From the NCBI GenBank assembly GCA_958295665.1, contig OY282559.1:272440047-272504046 (forward strand): DNA of 64,000 bases, given 5' to 3'. This stretch comes from Tipula vernalis (taxonomy: Eukaryota; Arthropoda; Insecta; Diptera; Tipulidae). The position numbers were made by a program, and so were the translations under genes. Below the pieces are notes generated by a model. It was not told where the DNA came from. It searched no databases and saw only the letters and a program-made list of their open reading frames with translations. Below are positions 11,151-23,621 of the stretch, piece by piece (position 1 is the stretch's first letter; each line of letters opens with the position of its first letter).

Positions 11151-11722
11151 TACCACCATCAGCACCACACTTTGGCGGTTTATGGGAAGCTGGGGTTAAA
11201 TCCGTCAAAACTCATATTCGGCGAGTTTTGGGCGAGTCAGCACCAACAACTGAAGAATTACAAACACTTCTAGTCCAAATAGAGGCAATCGTGAATTCGA
11301 GACCGTTAACACCACTCAATGAAAACATCGATGACTTAAACATTTTGACACCTGGACATTTTTTGATTGGTTCTTCCTTATTAGAAGTACCGGATGCAGA
11401 TACCACAGGCATTATCGTAAAGTTAAGCGAAAGATGGGAGCTCCTACAAAATATGAGCAGAGGATTCTGGAAACGATGGCATTCAGAGTATCTCACAACA
11501 TTGCAAAGAAGATCGAAATGGCAGCATCAACAACATAACTTCAAAGAAGGGGAACTCGTATTGATCAAAGATGACAACTTATCACCTCTCATATGGCCCA
11601 GAAGAAGAGTTATCAAGATCCATCCTGGCAAAGATGGATATGTAAGAGTGGTTTCGTTGAAGACAGGCAGTGGAGAAATAAAGCGTTCAATCACTAAATT
11701 ATGTAAGTTGCCACTGGAATAG
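11151..11722 (+). pseudogene. BEL/Pao integrase C-terminal part
   Basis: The end of the integrase core is visible as SAPHFGGLWEAGVKSVKTH (catalytic Glu, near 11,185). After it come the conserved ELQTLLVQIEAIVNSRPLTP, LTPGHFLIGSSL and FWKRWHSEYLTTLQRR blocks, and the DUF5641-type tail LVLIKDDNLSPLIWPRRRV to a natural stop at 11,722. The N-terminal zinc-binding part and the first catalytic residues are missing, because sequence jumps here from the RNase H region. The enzyme would insert element cDNA into the genome; this copy cannot. Confidence 0.85.
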
Positions 11723-12084
11723 TTAAGCCACTAATTGCTTAAACGGGGGAGTATGTTCCAAAGCAACACAACGCAATTATGACCATCATCACAAAACTAT
11801 TTTAATTTTTCATTTACAATTAGTAATTAATTAATTTTTATTGTATATCTTAAAATTCTTTTTGGAACACTAACACATTTATATTATAAGACCAAAGAAA
11901 GACTAAAAGAAAATGCAACTGAACATAAATTTAAATATTGTAAAATACTAAAATGAAATTAATAAACTGAAATTAAAAAAAAAAAAAAAAAATTTGCTTT
12001 ATTCATTAAAACTCAAAACTTCTCAAAATCAATCGCCAACATTGCTCAGAACTTGCAGATTATTTTGTAATTCAAATTTTTCCG

Positions 12085-12255
12085 GTTCAAAATTTTAAAA
12101 GTTGCCACAAATGTGTGAAACATAATGTCCTACTACAAAATCAAAGTGGCTCTTGCGTACAAATGGCCTAGTGTAGTTTAGTATTCATCAATTTTTTCGA
12201 ATTCCTATACAAAATCGAATAACTTGCAATTTTCAATATTTCAATACACTATCCT
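12085..12255 (+). repeat. Left copy of a diverged direct repeat flanking a LINE
   Basis: Segments such as cctactacaaaatcaaagtgg and acaaatggcctagtgtagttta match the copy at 14,553-14,725 in the same order and orientation, with clear divergence. Nature unknown. It lies immediately outside the 5' end of the LOA-type LINE. Confidence 0.7.
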
Positions 12256-14448
12256 CCAGTCAAATCTTTTGGCCCTTTCAAATCACCGGGAGGGGACTGC
12301 GTATACCTCGCCTTTCTACAGCAAGGACTGCAGACTTTGCTGCCTTATCTTACTACACTCTTCAGAGCCAGCTACAGCTTGGAATATGTTCCAAAATGCT
12401 AGAGGGAGGTTCGGGTGATTTTTACCCCAAAAGCGGGAAAAAGATCCCCAGAGGAGATTATGTCTTATAGACCTATTAGCCTCACATCATTTTTACTGAA
12501 AAACATGGAAAAAATTCTGGGTCTTTGTATCAGATCCAACACTATCCAAAGATACCCTCTGGACTCTAGGCAGCATGCCTACGAAGCAGGGGAATCAACT
12601 GAAACGGCCCTACACGAGCTGACATCGGAAATCGAAGATACGCTTCGGAATAAAGAGTTATTATTATGCTCCTTCATTGATATCCAGGGAGATTTTGATA
12701 ACACCTGTTTCGAGGTAATTCAGGAGCAATCACTAGCAAAGGGGTATAGACCCCACCACCGTAAGGTGGATTATAAACATGTTGGAAAATAGGAGGATTA
12801 CGGCCTCTTTTGGAGATAAAACCATCACCATAGCGGCCACCAGGGGTTGTCCCCAGGGAGGTGTTCTCTCTTCCTTATTGTGGCTGATCGTGATGGATCA
12901 ATTACTTACCAGACTGAGAAATTTAGACTTCTCGAACATTACCTATGCGGATGACCTAGTCTTGATAATTAGGGGCAGATTCACAAATACAGTAAGGGAA
13001 TGGATGAAACAAGTCCTAGAGGTAGTAAATGATTGGGGCACGGAACTGGGCCTTACGGTAAATCCCAACAAGGTCAACTGAACTCCCTTTACTAACCGGA
13101 GGAAAATTGACCTCCTACCCTGGGGGGTAACTCTCCAACTGTCAATGGAGGTTAAATATCTGGGTGTCGTACTTGATCAGAAATTGACATGGAATCCCCA
13201 CACTGTGGACTGAGCCCACAAATGTTGGTTTGGCTCTACCGGGCCGTCATTAGACCAATGTTCTCTTACGCGGCGTTTTTGTGTTGGCCAAAGACGGAGC
13301 AGACTGGTTCATGATGAATACTGGATAAAATCCAGAGGTTAATCTGTGTGGGTGCAACTGGAGCAATGAGGACTTGTCCAACAGCTGCCCTTGAGAGAAT
13401 ACTGGGGATCTCACCACTGCACCTACACATTAAAAAAGTAGCCGGTTCAAGAGGTTTGAGCCTAAAAATAATAGCCAAAATTAAAACTGTAAGGCCAGGA
13501 CACAACAGTATCCTACATAAATTAAACTTTAAGGAGGAGTTGATCCAATCATAGGATTTGATGGTAAGGACAATAGACTGTCGGAGGAACTTTACTATTA
13601 GTTTGCCGGATAGGGCACTGGTAGAGAATATTATCTCCTCTCTCCCCCGCCATGCGTTTGTATAGTATACGGATGGGCCGAAAACAGCTATGCTACGCAT
13701 ATCACTGGGTAGCACCCCCACAGTTTTTCAGGCAGAGACCTTTGCTAGTGAGGTATGTGTGCTTCAATGTTTAAAAAAGAAATATAAGAAGACCGAGATC
13801 TATATAATCTCGGACAGCTAGGCAGCTCTGCTAGCCTTAGGAGCATCAGTGTTGAATTCGAAATTGATCTGGAGCTGCTACTGTTATTTATTAGAACTGG
13901 GTAAAGTAAATAAAGTCACCCTTTTGTGGTCTCCTGGCCACTCCACCATTAGAGGAAACGAGGCAGCAGACCGATGTGCAAAAATGGGAGCAAGCCGAGA
14001 TTTTCTGGGTCCCAGTCCTAGTATTGCTTTTTCCAAAATACATTTGGCAGATAGTATAAGGGACTGGGAGCAGAACTATAGGAAATTAGTTTGGGAGTCC
14101 TCCAGTGGGATGAGACAGGCCAAGAAATTATTCAGTTATAATATTGTACGTCTGGGAGAGGCACCGAGGATGGACCGCCAATCCCTAAGATCCCTTACCT
14201 GGTTTTTAACAGGGCATGGCCCTTTTAACGGCCCTCTACATAAAATGGGAAGGTCCCTTACGGACCAGTGCAGATTCTGCGACTGCGGTAAGGAGACATC
14301 GGAACACCTACTATTCACATGCGATGCTATCATCCTAAAAAGATTAAAGTTCCTCAATGCGTATATAATCCAGTGGCCTAACGCCGACCCACTGGATATG
14401 CATCAGGTAGCGGCGTTTATCAAGGATATAGATCTACAGTTCACGTAG
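12256..14448 (+). pseudogene. LINE ORF2: reverse transcriptase plus RNase H, frameshifted
   Basis: Reverse transcriptase blocks appear in order: FKSPGGDCVYL, SYRPISLTSFLLK (12,465), SFIDIQGDFDNT (12,675), TRGCPQGGVLSSLLW (12,840) and the catalytic ITYADDLVLI (12,945). The RNase H domain has VTLLWSPGHSTIRGNEAADRCA (13,915-13,985). The C-terminal CRFCDCGKETSEHLLFTC (14,270-14,325) is the zinc-binding tail of this group. Frameshifts and stops occur around 12,420, 12,780, 13,080, 13,550 and 13,820, so the polyprotein is not expressed whole. Confidence 0.87.
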
Positions 14449-14535
14449 GAATCTCTAGGGATGCACAATAAGCCTCAATGGTCGCAGTGCTCTGGGGTGC
14501 ATACACCCACCCTTTAAAAAAAACAAAAAAAAAAA
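12256..14535 (+). mobile_element. LOA/R1-type non-LTR retrotransposon, 5'-truncated
   Basis: The copy begins inside the reverse transcriptase domain, the usual 5' truncation of a LINE insertion, and ends in an A-rich tail (ttaaaaaaaacaaaaaaaaaaac, 14,515-14,536). The C-terminal RNase H and the cysteine/histidine end place it in the LOA/R1/I assemblage. It differs in sequence from the LINE at 17-22 kb. It is flanked by a pair of diverged direct repeats. Confidence 0.82.
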
Positions 14536-14552
14536 CACTATGCCCAGCTTAG

Positions 14553-14725
14553 AATTCTAAAAGTTTCCGCAAACGAGTGATTGGCCTACTACAAAATCAT
14601 AGTGGCCTTGGCATACAAATGGGCTAGTGTAGTTTAGAATTTACCAGAAGCCCCAAGTTCCTACACAACATTCAAATTCCTATACTAACAACATATAATA
14701 TTTCAACAAAACTCTATATGGTTTT
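14553..14725 (+). repeat. Right copy of the direct repeat flanking the LINE
   Basis: It matches 12,085-12,255 through cctactacaaaatcatagtgg, acaaatgggctagtgtagttta and ttcctayacaa. It is too long and too diverged to be the insertion's own target duplication, so it is either an older tandem duplication or part of another repeat family. Confidence 0.7.
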
Positions 14726-17189
14726 ACCCAATTAGACAAGGTATGTATTTCCTTATTTTGTTTTAATTACGTTAAAAACTGTTTTGAAATTATTCAGTAA
14801 CTCATTTTCAATAATTTTAAAATAATTGTATTTTCGCAGAAATGCTATTATTGCATTTTAAATATAGACATTTTATAAGTGGCCCGAAGGTTTACCTGAC
14901 TACGAATATTCACATCAACACAAATACATTTTTTACAAAGTTAGTAAGATTTTTGTTCAAACTAATTGGATCATATCGCGTTGACCCAATCCATTTGTGT
15001 AACTTACCTTTAAATTTAGTCTCTCCCTAAAATAGAGACCACAAATCTGGCATTTATTAGTCCACCTGAAAGAGAATAAAACTAGATCAACACAAAGAAA
15101 GAGATCTTAAAAACAAATACTTATCTGATGTCCACCAATCTTAACTTTAAATAAATTGATCCGCAACACCAGTTAACACGTGCACTAAAAAGGAAGGGAA
15201 ATGATCAAAAATGGTTAAATATCTAAATCTATCATATTATAGATTTAATTTTACTTACATATTTATTGTTTTTATTTGTTTGTTGTTCATTCGCAAGAAC
15301 AACCCAATTTTTCTTGTTAACGTTAGTGCCGCCAAATATTCAAAACAATTATGAACTACACAAACTGTCCGAACCATAAAACTGGCCGAATTAAGGTCGA
15401 CAAATTGTTATAAAGTATTCGCGCCATCTATATACACAACCCTGAAGTTTCACGACAGTATTTCTATTGAGTGGTGTCAATATTTTCAATTTTTATATTT
15501 TAATTGCAATCAGTGAGTCGAAGTGACAGCATCAAAAGAAAATAAAGTGAATTTAGAAGAAAATTATTTTGCTTGTTTTTAAATTGAGAAAACCAAGTTG
15601 GATTTGTCTCGAGTACATACCTTGTGGTGCCTAATACATAATTCAGCCTAATAAACGAGTGCACAGGCCTACAATTTTAGTCAGCATCTCAGCAACCATC
15701 TATCTAACTTGGTTTCTCAGGCCCATAAAAGAGGCTTAATGGTATTCTTAAACTCGTAAATAAAGCGAGTTGAACGTGAACTCGCCCATTGTTTTTTAGC
15801 AGAAGCAGACTGGTCGGAAATTTATTTTACTTAGAAACAACAACACAGGGTGTTAGATTTTATTTAAATTTATTTATATTTTATTTTATTTTGTGTTCTC
15901 AATTTATGACATAAAATGTATAAAATTTTTGTTTTTCTTTTAAATATCTGTAAAACGCGAAAATAAGACATTAAAATTGTCATCAACAGCACACCATATG
16001 CTGAAAAAATAACTGTTATTTCTGTGACTCTCAGAAATTAACATCGCATTGTTATTACACCGTGTACAATTTTATGTTTACCCATTTTAATATGTTACCA
16101 TTTTATGAATATCATAAACGCTAAAACAAAAAATAATTTGTATGTACGCGGTTAGTAAATATCTGTAATTCCGTAAGGCCTAATTATCAAAAAAAAAAAT
16201 AAAAATAAATAAATAAATAATAATTAATTATATCGAACAACATTGTGTATTATATGTAATGTAGACAATTTCGTATACATAATAATAAAAGGATAATAAT
16301 ATGATAATGTTTATTTTGCTATTATCATAATTCAGTAAAATTTGTAATGGGCCTATACCGTATACAGATGGTAATACGCGAAGTGATATGATTATATAAA
16401 GCTCATAAAATTTTCCAATTAGTTTTCCATTTTCTTCCGTTCGAATATCTCAGTGTAATGCTATTTAATGTTCGATATTGAATACTACTGGATGTATGCT
16501 ATTTGAATAATAGCAGAGCATAAAAACTAATTTTTATGTTGTGCGATTTGATTTTGATGAGGAAATGGAATACATAAATCACAGCTTTATTGTTATATAG
16601 ATTTAATATTTTCTTTTTATTTATTTGTTTAACGTCATGTTTTAATGATTCACGCCTGACGAAGAAGAAAACGATTTTCAGAATTATAGTATTTATGATT
16701 TATTACCGGAATATGTTTAAAGGATATTATTACGAGATAATTTTTTATTTTTTTTATTTAGATAGTCAATCATTTGTTAGCTACTAAAATCACGTTTATT
16801 TTGGAATAATTTACATAAATCATAAATTTAAATGTGAGAGATGCATAAAAATGGAAAGAGAAGGAATACAAGATTTTTTGTCTTATTTGACAAATCTTTT
16901 TATTGGGCAAATACAGTGTCAAGATACAACATGCGCGTAAGTTACACTATAAAGTTAAATATTTTCCCATCTCTGTGTGTTGGTAAAAGTTACTAAATTT
17001 TTATGCCCGTAAATTATTTCCCAAAATAAAATCCCAAGTTTTCCGTATGCGTATATATTTTATGTATGTGGTGATAACTTATTCGCCTAAATGGCATTTT
17101 CAGAGATACGATTTTTCAAATTATCATCTTTTAGTAGAATTCCAATATCCAATTTATGCTGTGTGCCTTAATCGACTAAACTAACTAAA
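14726..17189. other. Long AT-rich region without a recognisable gene
   Basis: No open frame with recognisable protein similarity was found on either strand. Several short A/T runs and (aaat)n-like stretches are present (for example 16,195-16,220), but no convincing transposon ends. It could hold regulatory sequence or very old repeats. Confidence 0.55.
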
Positions 17190-17280
17190 CTAAAAAAAAA
17201 TTGAAGCTTAGGTTCACAAGGACCAGGCATAGACATAAAAATGGTCCGCGGCCATACCACTAATAATTGTTTCTTTCAAC

Positions 17281-20200
17281 TCATTGAAACCATTTTGAGC
17301 CGTTAATAAAGCGCTGGATACTCCTGACGTCCATCCTACAGAGGTCCGTCAGGTCCTTGAAGAAGGATGCCCCTAGAAACTTTAGTCTATTTCGTGCCAG
17401 ACGAGGGCAGGTGCAAAGAAGATGAAATACTGTCTGTTCCTCCTCTTCGTCCTCGCAACTACGACAGTAGTCATCTGAGAAGACACCAAGTCTACTCGCA
17501 TGCCTCCCTATGAGACAGTGCCCCGTAATCACTCCAACAACCACACTGATCTGACTTCGCTGAAGTGAGATCAGCTGTTTGGATCTCGCCAAGTCCAACT
17601 TTGGCCAGACCTTCCGAGTTATTACGCAAAAGGTGATACTTGACCATCTGTCACCATAAAGCTTGCTAGCTTCTTCCTGAAGCAGCAGTTTGCATACTGC
17701 AAGAGGCATTTCAATATCCTTTCTGCTTTCTGTGAAGTGGTCCGTTGTACCACGTCGAGCCAGTTCATCGGCGTTTATATTCCCTGTGCTTATGAAATGT
17801 CCTGACACCCATAAAATGTGGATGTTGAACTGATCTGCCATCTCGTTAAGAGATGAGAGTCAGTTCTGGACTACTTTCGACGTGAGGAGGTGTGATTGAA
17901 GTGCTTTAATGGCAGCCTGACTGTCCATATATATGCGAATATCACAAACTGATATTGCATTATACCTCAACCAGTCTACGACTTCCTTTATGGCAGTTAC
18001 TACAGCCTGAAAAATGCTAAAGTAGTCGGGGAGACGGAAGGAGAGATTTAACAGAAGTTCCTCGCAGAACACTCCAGCCCCAACTTTCCCGTCCCGTTTT
18101 GAACCATCAGTGAAGAAGTTTATGACTTATGGTTCCAAAACTGCATCCATCATCAAGTACTCCCTGGATGGGATCCAAGTGTGGAACTTTGTGTCAAAAT
18201 ATAATGACGGGACAGTATAGTCGGTGGTCTTGGGAATTTGTTTGTTGCACAAAATAGATGAGTGCCCTGTATTGCTGCAGGTCCACATTGAGATGGATTT
18301 TAGCCGTATGACAGTACAAGGTACCAACTGATTCCCCAAATATCTAGAGGAGTCAAAAATTGCAGCGTCTCTTGTGCCTGAGTGGATGTTCTCCTCAGTG
18401 CACGATTGACCGACATAGAGATTGTTCTCTGAACTTTTGTCAACAGCTTTTGGTTGACAGTTTTGTCCCGAGCAGGCCATCACACTATTACCCCATACAA
18501 GAGTATGGGTCTGACTAATGCGGTATAAAGCCAATGTACAATGCGGGGCTCCAGCCCCCATCCTTTCCCAATGGCATTTGTTGCAGGGTATAGCGCTACC
18601 GAAGCTTTCTTTACACTTTCCAGAATATTAGGTGTCCAATTTAATTTGCTATCCAAAACGAGACCCAGAAACTTCGCTTCAACTATAAAAGTCAAGCTGA
18701 ACCCATTTAAAGTGGGAGGATCGATATGAGGAAGTTTATATTTTCTAGAGAAGAGAACCAATTTGGTTTTGTGTTGGTTCACATTCAACCCAAAGCCATT
18801 GGCCCATAATCAAAGAGTGCCCAGGGCATTTTGCATAAGCTCACTAAGAGTGCCGGGATATTTACCACGGACACCAATAGCAACATCATCCGCATAGGCA
18901 ACCACCTTGAAGCCACCGTACTCCAGTCTCAGCAACATGTCGTTTATGACCAAGTTCCAAAGTAGGGCGGGGTCTTCTGATGGAGGGTTCTCCAAAACTG
19001 GCATTTATGATCCAGCCACTTAGCATCTGATCTATCCAGTCCTTGAGTGATTCATTTACTTCCAGATCTGAAAGTGTCCGAGTTCTAGCATCTGGAAGCA
19101 CACTGTTAAAGGCCCCCTTAATATCCAAGAAGGTTACCATTGCGTAGTCTCTATATTCGAAAGATTTTTCAATGAAAAATACAAGAGAATGAAGAGCACC
19201 CTCTACAGATCTCCTCTTGCAATAGGCATGTTGAGATTTAGACAGCTTTTCCGACACAATCGTGCCTCTAATATAAGCTTATATTTGTCTTTCCAGTGTT
19301 TTAAAAAGGAAGGAAGACAAGCTAATCGGTCTAAAGTCTTTGGGATTGCAATGTGAGCGTTTTCCCGCCTAAGGTATGAAACAACCTTCACTTCTGTCCA
19401 TTTACTAGGAATGTGACACAGTGATAGGCTTGCTTTGAAAATGACCTCTAACCAGAAAATTGCTAGATCCGTAGTTTGTTGAATATCCGCAGAGATAATA
19501 CCATCGAGTCCTGGCGACTTATATGGTTTAAAACTGTTTATCGCCCACAGGATCTATTTTCTGCTAATAATTTGGCCTATGAGGCTACTTGCCCTTTTAC
19601 CTACTGATGTGCTAGGTACAGATTCGGAACAACCAGGAAAATGAGTCTCCATCGAAAATTCTGTGTGGGTTTCCAAGAGCTGTTCTTGGCACTTCTCAAT
19701 TGATATTTGTAAATTTTGATTTCTTCCTCATAGGAGTCCCAGTCTACAGCAGATTTAGTTTCCGTGCTGTTTTGAAGAGTCTTTTGCATTTTCGACGTGT
19801 TTGTTGAATCTCCTTGGACCACTAGGGTGGCCGAGATTTAGCGCTGGACAACTCGTCCACCAAGCCATTGAGCTCTTGCGCAGTTTTTGGAGGTTTTGGC
19901 ACTGGAACTGGTAGTGAATTACCCAGAATAGTTCTAAAGGTATCCCAGTTGGTTTCCTCCTCTTTCTGTAGATTGAACTTTTTGGAGAAGTCAAGTCCAT
20001 TTCAAATTGAAAATAACAACGATCAGAAAAGGAATAGTCCTCCGACACTCTCCAATTTAATAGAATAATCGTCAAAAAGCTTGAGACAAGAGTAATATCC
20101 AATACTTCCTGTCTATTACTAGTTATAATGGTCGGCTTATTGCCTATGTTACATATATGAAGGTTAGTACTTAAAATGTAATCAAGGAGTTACTGACCTC

Positions 20201-20653
20201 GTAGATTTGTGTCCGTACTTCCCCAGATCGTGTGATTAGCATTTGCATGACTCGCAAGGATGACTCCAACCTTGCGCTTCTGAGCCTCCAAGATTAGCTC
20301 AGCTAGAATGGTTGGTGGAGTATCCACTTCATCATAAGCTAGGTAAGCTGATACTAGCCAGAGTTTCGTTTATCGACCTTAATGTTGACCGCTGCTACAT
20401 CTCCGTTAACGAAATTTGATAGCAGAAAACAACTTATGTTATTTTCAATGAGAATGCACGACCGAACCTTACCTTCTTTTTTCGCGTGCATTAATATATA
20501 ATAGGGAGTCTTGAGCCAAAGTACCCGGTCTTCAGTGATCCAAGGTTCCTGGATCAAGACGACATATAAGGCTTCTTTCCCAATTTTTAAAATTAGAGCA
20601 GCTGATGCTGCCTTAGAGTGGTGAAGGTTGACTTGAAGAAATGTTTGTGTCAT
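17281..20653 (-). pseudogene. LINE ORF2: endonuclease, reverse transcriptase and RNase H, decayed
   Basis: The N-terminal apurinic-type endonuclease is recognised by FLQVNLHHSKAASAALILK and VVLIQEPWI (20,650-20,550). The reverse transcriptase shows FLDIKGAFNSV (about 19,125), VVAYADDVAIGVRG with the catalytic YADD (about 18,890) and the LGLVLDSKLNW thumb segment. RNase H is seen as IRIYMDSQAAIKAL (17,935) and ILWVSGHF..GNINADELARR (about 17,810-17,750). The end has CRSCEDEEEEQTVFHLLCTC. At least six breaks split the frame, for example near 20,100, 19,400, 18,800 and 17,850. The protein would cut the target and copy element RNA there. Confidence 0.85.
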
Positions 20654-20655
20654 CT

Positions 20656-21826
20656 CTACAACATCTTCTCCACCACAGTAACATCAGAGTCATCCCCCGA
20701 TGAGAAGTCCTCTGAGAGCCTCTTTAAAGATTCCATGGACGTTGATATCTCCGTGTCCGTGGAGAGAGTTTCCGCTTGGCTGGCTACCTCCGCGCACGCA
20801 GATGAGCTATCAAGCACCGCAGTATTTTCTGAAGATGACTTCGGAGCCTCCGGCTTGTCCGCGTCCTTCTTATACACCTTGAGTGTGACTTCACTGAAAC
20901 CATATTTGGTTAAGATGATAACGGCTGACCTATAGTCAGCCTTTTTCTCCTCGAGCTTGGCAACTTTCCAGTTGTGCGTTGGCAACTCCGAGTTGCCAAC
21001 CTGCAACAACTGGAGTATCACCTTCGGATCACTAGGATCCGAAGGGATGTACACCCTAGCTCTTCGTCTGCTGGGGATCTCCTCCCTATCAATTACAGCA
21101 AGGCTGGCTCCGGGCCATACCTCGCCAAGTCCCCTCATTGCCTTCTTATAAATCAGCAGGGACCTCTGATCTGCATAGGCAGTCAGTTTCATCTGATTCC
21201 TGTGCCAGCCCGCATCCCGACAAGTCGGAGCAGGTCCTGGATTTTCCGATAGGCCCTTCAGGTCGGTGGTGGCTAATGCCCCTTCCACCTTCCTTCAATT
21301 GGCAGGCGTGACACTGCCATCCTCTAGGGATTTGGCAATAACTGCCACAACCAGCTGATCATTGAGGACCTCGTTAAAAGGCCTCAAAGTGGTAGCATGG
21401 AGTGTTAGGGCCTTCCGACATTTTCTAGGTGACTGTTTTTGCCCACGCATGCGTGGCTTTGTCTTTATTCGTCCTGTCTTCTGGCGAAATGTTGTTGTTT
21501 TTTTCCAGGGTCCTACAGGCCTTCCTCCTAGTATTATAGGTTGGTTTTAAGGAACCAGCTTCATTCTTGCTTTGGTTTCGCTTTGTATTTGTATACTCAG
21601 AATTGGTGACCCGAGTGGAGGGACGAGCCTCGCTTGGGCTTATGTCCCGTCGATTATTTGTAGACTTAGAGGCAGGCCTAAAGATCCGAGTCTCGTTGTT
21701 CACATTTTCCGGATATTTTAGAGAGCCGGTCTCTTTTTGTTGTTGTTTGTTTTTATCAAGATCCATAGTTGTTCCCACGAGTAGCGGAGAAAGAAGTGTC
21801 CATCTGTGCAGAGATTCGCAGTACAC
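20656..21826 (-). pseudogene. LINE ORF1 protein (DUF4780-like), one frameshift and one stop
   Basis: The first half (21,826-21,425) is hydrophilic and rich in Asn, Lys and Thr. The second half includes LLIYKKAMRGLGEVWPGA, RRRARVYIPSDPSDP and LPTHNWKVAKLEEKK, features I associate with the DUF4780-type ORF1 of LOA-like LINEs. An acidic serine-rich C-terminus follows (SSACAEVASQ, SEDFSSGDDSD). A frameshift near 21,425 and an in-frame TGA near 21,296, at a position where a Trp codon would fit, interrupt it. The role is probably RNA binding in the element's ribonucleoprotein. Its end abuts the start of ORF2 (3 bp apart). Confidence 0.7.
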
Positions 21827-22280
21827 AGATAATGCTACTTAATCCGGAGGGCGCCAAGTATCCGGATCCACCGTCAGCGACTGAGCTAGTTTTAAAACTG
21901 GGCCCCCGTCTGGTCGATTATCGGCACGGTACGATAAACACCAGTCATATCCGCTCACTTCTATTACCGTTCCCTCAAGAAGACTCACAGATACAACAAC
22001 TACAACGAGACCATTTACATTGTTAGCGGACCACCAATCAACAAATACGTAGAAACAACGTGATCAACCATATATTATTTAATGTCACCCGACATAACTC
22101 ACCTTAACCCAGCCCAGCGATTTGTTTAAGGTTGACTCCTTTAGCGCCGTGTTTTAGCCTAGAAGGCAAAGAATCAGCAATCTAGTGACCAGCGGTCACC
22201 ACGTGGAAGTAACACGAGCACTTGTGGTGGAAGTTGCAAGTTACAGAGCAACTTCACACCTGACCACCTTTTTTTTGGTT

Positions 22281-22600
22281 AGAATAGTGTGAATTTTAGT
22301 GTTGAAGATTGTTTTGTTTGTTTTTTTGTGTTTAAGAAGATTTTTTTGAGAAGAGATTTCAAATATTAATGGAGATTTTAAATTCACAGGTAAATTTTAG
22401 CATATGAAATTATTAAAATAGTTAGAAACATCTAAGCGCTTTAAAATTTTTAAATGTTTTCCTTTAGCGGGCAATAACGTATACTCTGTCATCCAATAAT
22501 AGCTATTCTTAGCTATGATGACGCTACGATTAGGATGCACTTGCAAATTTTCTCAAACACTTTTAATAAAAGTCATCCATAAATTATTGGATTTTCTGTG
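22281..22600. other. Short spacer, no gene seen
   Basis: T-rich and AT-rich sequence between the LINE 5' end and the Harbinger fragment. Nothing recognisable. Confidence 0.5.
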
Positions 22601-22611
22601 AATGAGATAAT

Positions 22612-23001
22612 GCCACGGATGATATATTGCGACTACTTCTTAGTATTGGTCGTAAATTTAATATAAGGGTTAGAACAAATATTTTCGACAAAGCTGCGGC
22701 TGCCATTGATGGTACACACGTAAACAGCGTCTACCCAGTAAAACTTCATGAACAATACCTTAATCGTAAGCTGAAGTCTAGCATACAGTACCAAGCGATT
22801 TACGATACGAGTTATAAATTTTTAGATGTATTTATTGGTTGTCCCGGCTCTGTACATGAACATGACTCTCACGTAATATACAATAGCCGGGCTTTTAAAG
22901 AAAAGTATAATCCAGTTGAAGGATTCTTTTTGTTGGGAAATAGTGGTTTCCCATGTCGAATGTTCATTTTTCTGCTGAAATTGTTCTGCTATCTTCAGTA
23001 G
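22612..23001 (+). pseudogene. PIF/Harbinger (HARBI1-type) transposase fragment
   Basis: The DDE_Tnp_4 core is recognised by AAAIDGTHVNSVYPVKL (first catalytic Asp), YQAIYDTSYKFLDVFIGCPGS and the second-Asp region HEHDSHVIYNS, followed by FFLLGNSGFP, which corresponds to the LLGDxGYP block of HARBI1 proteins with Asp replaced by Asn. The frame ends soon after, so the final catalytic Glu region is lost, and the N-terminal DNA-binding part is also missing. No terminal repeats were found around it. Confidence 0.82.
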
Positions 23002-23605
23002 CATCAAGAGGGCACAATACAATCAGTCGACCGCAACATCCAGTTCGATTAAACCAAATTATGTAATACAGAAGTATGTAAGTCAGCGCTGGGCAAACCA
23101 GTAACATTTATTAATAACACACTATAATTAACGGCGGTAAGAATTAGGATAGTTTTGTTAGTTTCAAAAACGTAAAAATAAAAGAAATAATATCCTCCCC
23201 TTTCCCCCTTTGTCTCTGCTTTAAAGGCGGCGATTTACATTCAAAATTTATACGAAACGCTCTATTTTTCGTACGTGATCATTAATACAACCAAAAAAAT
23301 CTACCTTCAGTTGCCACTGAAGAGTGGTCCTAGGATAATGTGGAGAGATGCTGAGGTTGGAAAGCGAGGCAGCCAGATTGTTATCTATCAACATGAATGT
23401 GCATTAATGACCACGAAAGGTTGAATCCCGACTATCTATTTATACCTGAAAAATTAATATTTCAACATAGATAAGTTTTAATTTATATAAGACAAATTTT
23501 CAATCCAGTGAACTACATAATTACATACACTTACAAATTATTATAAGTTATCTAATACATATTTAATTTGGTTGTGTCGTTATCCTAGTTGCAAATGAGT
23601 GAAGT
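23002..23605. other. Spacer without a recognisable gene
   Basis: No coding similarity was seen. Part of it may be the 3' untranslated region or 3' LTR of the minus-strand BEL/Pao copy that starts just to the right, but no matching second LTR was found. Confidence 0.45.
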
Positions 23606-23621
23606 ATTCACTATTTTTGTA

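Larger units (their letters stand above)
5385..11990 (+). mobile_element. BEL/Pao LTR retrotransposon copy 1, decayed, split by a later insertion
   Basis: The order gag, aspartic protease, reverse transcriptase/RNase H and integrase, together with the A17-type peptidase region and the C-terminal integrase extension, identifies BEL/Pao. The integrase stop at 11,722 is followed by a purine-rich tract (acgggggag) and TGTTCC, a plausible 3' LTR start near 11,754. An AATAAA then sits about 12 bases before an uninterrupted A-run at about 11,974-11,991. No complete LTR pair was found. The insertion at 7,689-10,178 is younger. The left boundary is uncertain because the mariner element lies across the 5' part. 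Confidence 0.85.
17190..22280 (-). mobile_element. LOA-type non-LTR retrotransposon, near full length, minus strand
   Basis: A 5' leader (to about 22,280), ORF1 (about 21,826-20,656), and ORF2 with endonuclease, reverse transcriptase and RNase H (20,653-17,281) follow in order on the minus strand. The 3' end near 17,190 is simple sequence (reverse complement rich in TTTAGTTAG), the kind of short-repeat tail seen in this LINE group. Both ORFs carry stops and frameshifts. No target duplication was identified. Confidence 0.82.

Noticed and set aside
16195..16225. Simple (aaat)n repeat
   Set aside because: Too short and irregular to report as a separate repeat in AT-rich DNA.
20618..21252. Plus-strand open frames at 20.6-21.3 kb and at 21.4-21.8 kb
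   Set aside because: They are antisense shadows of the LINE ORF1, which has recognisable domains on the minus strand.
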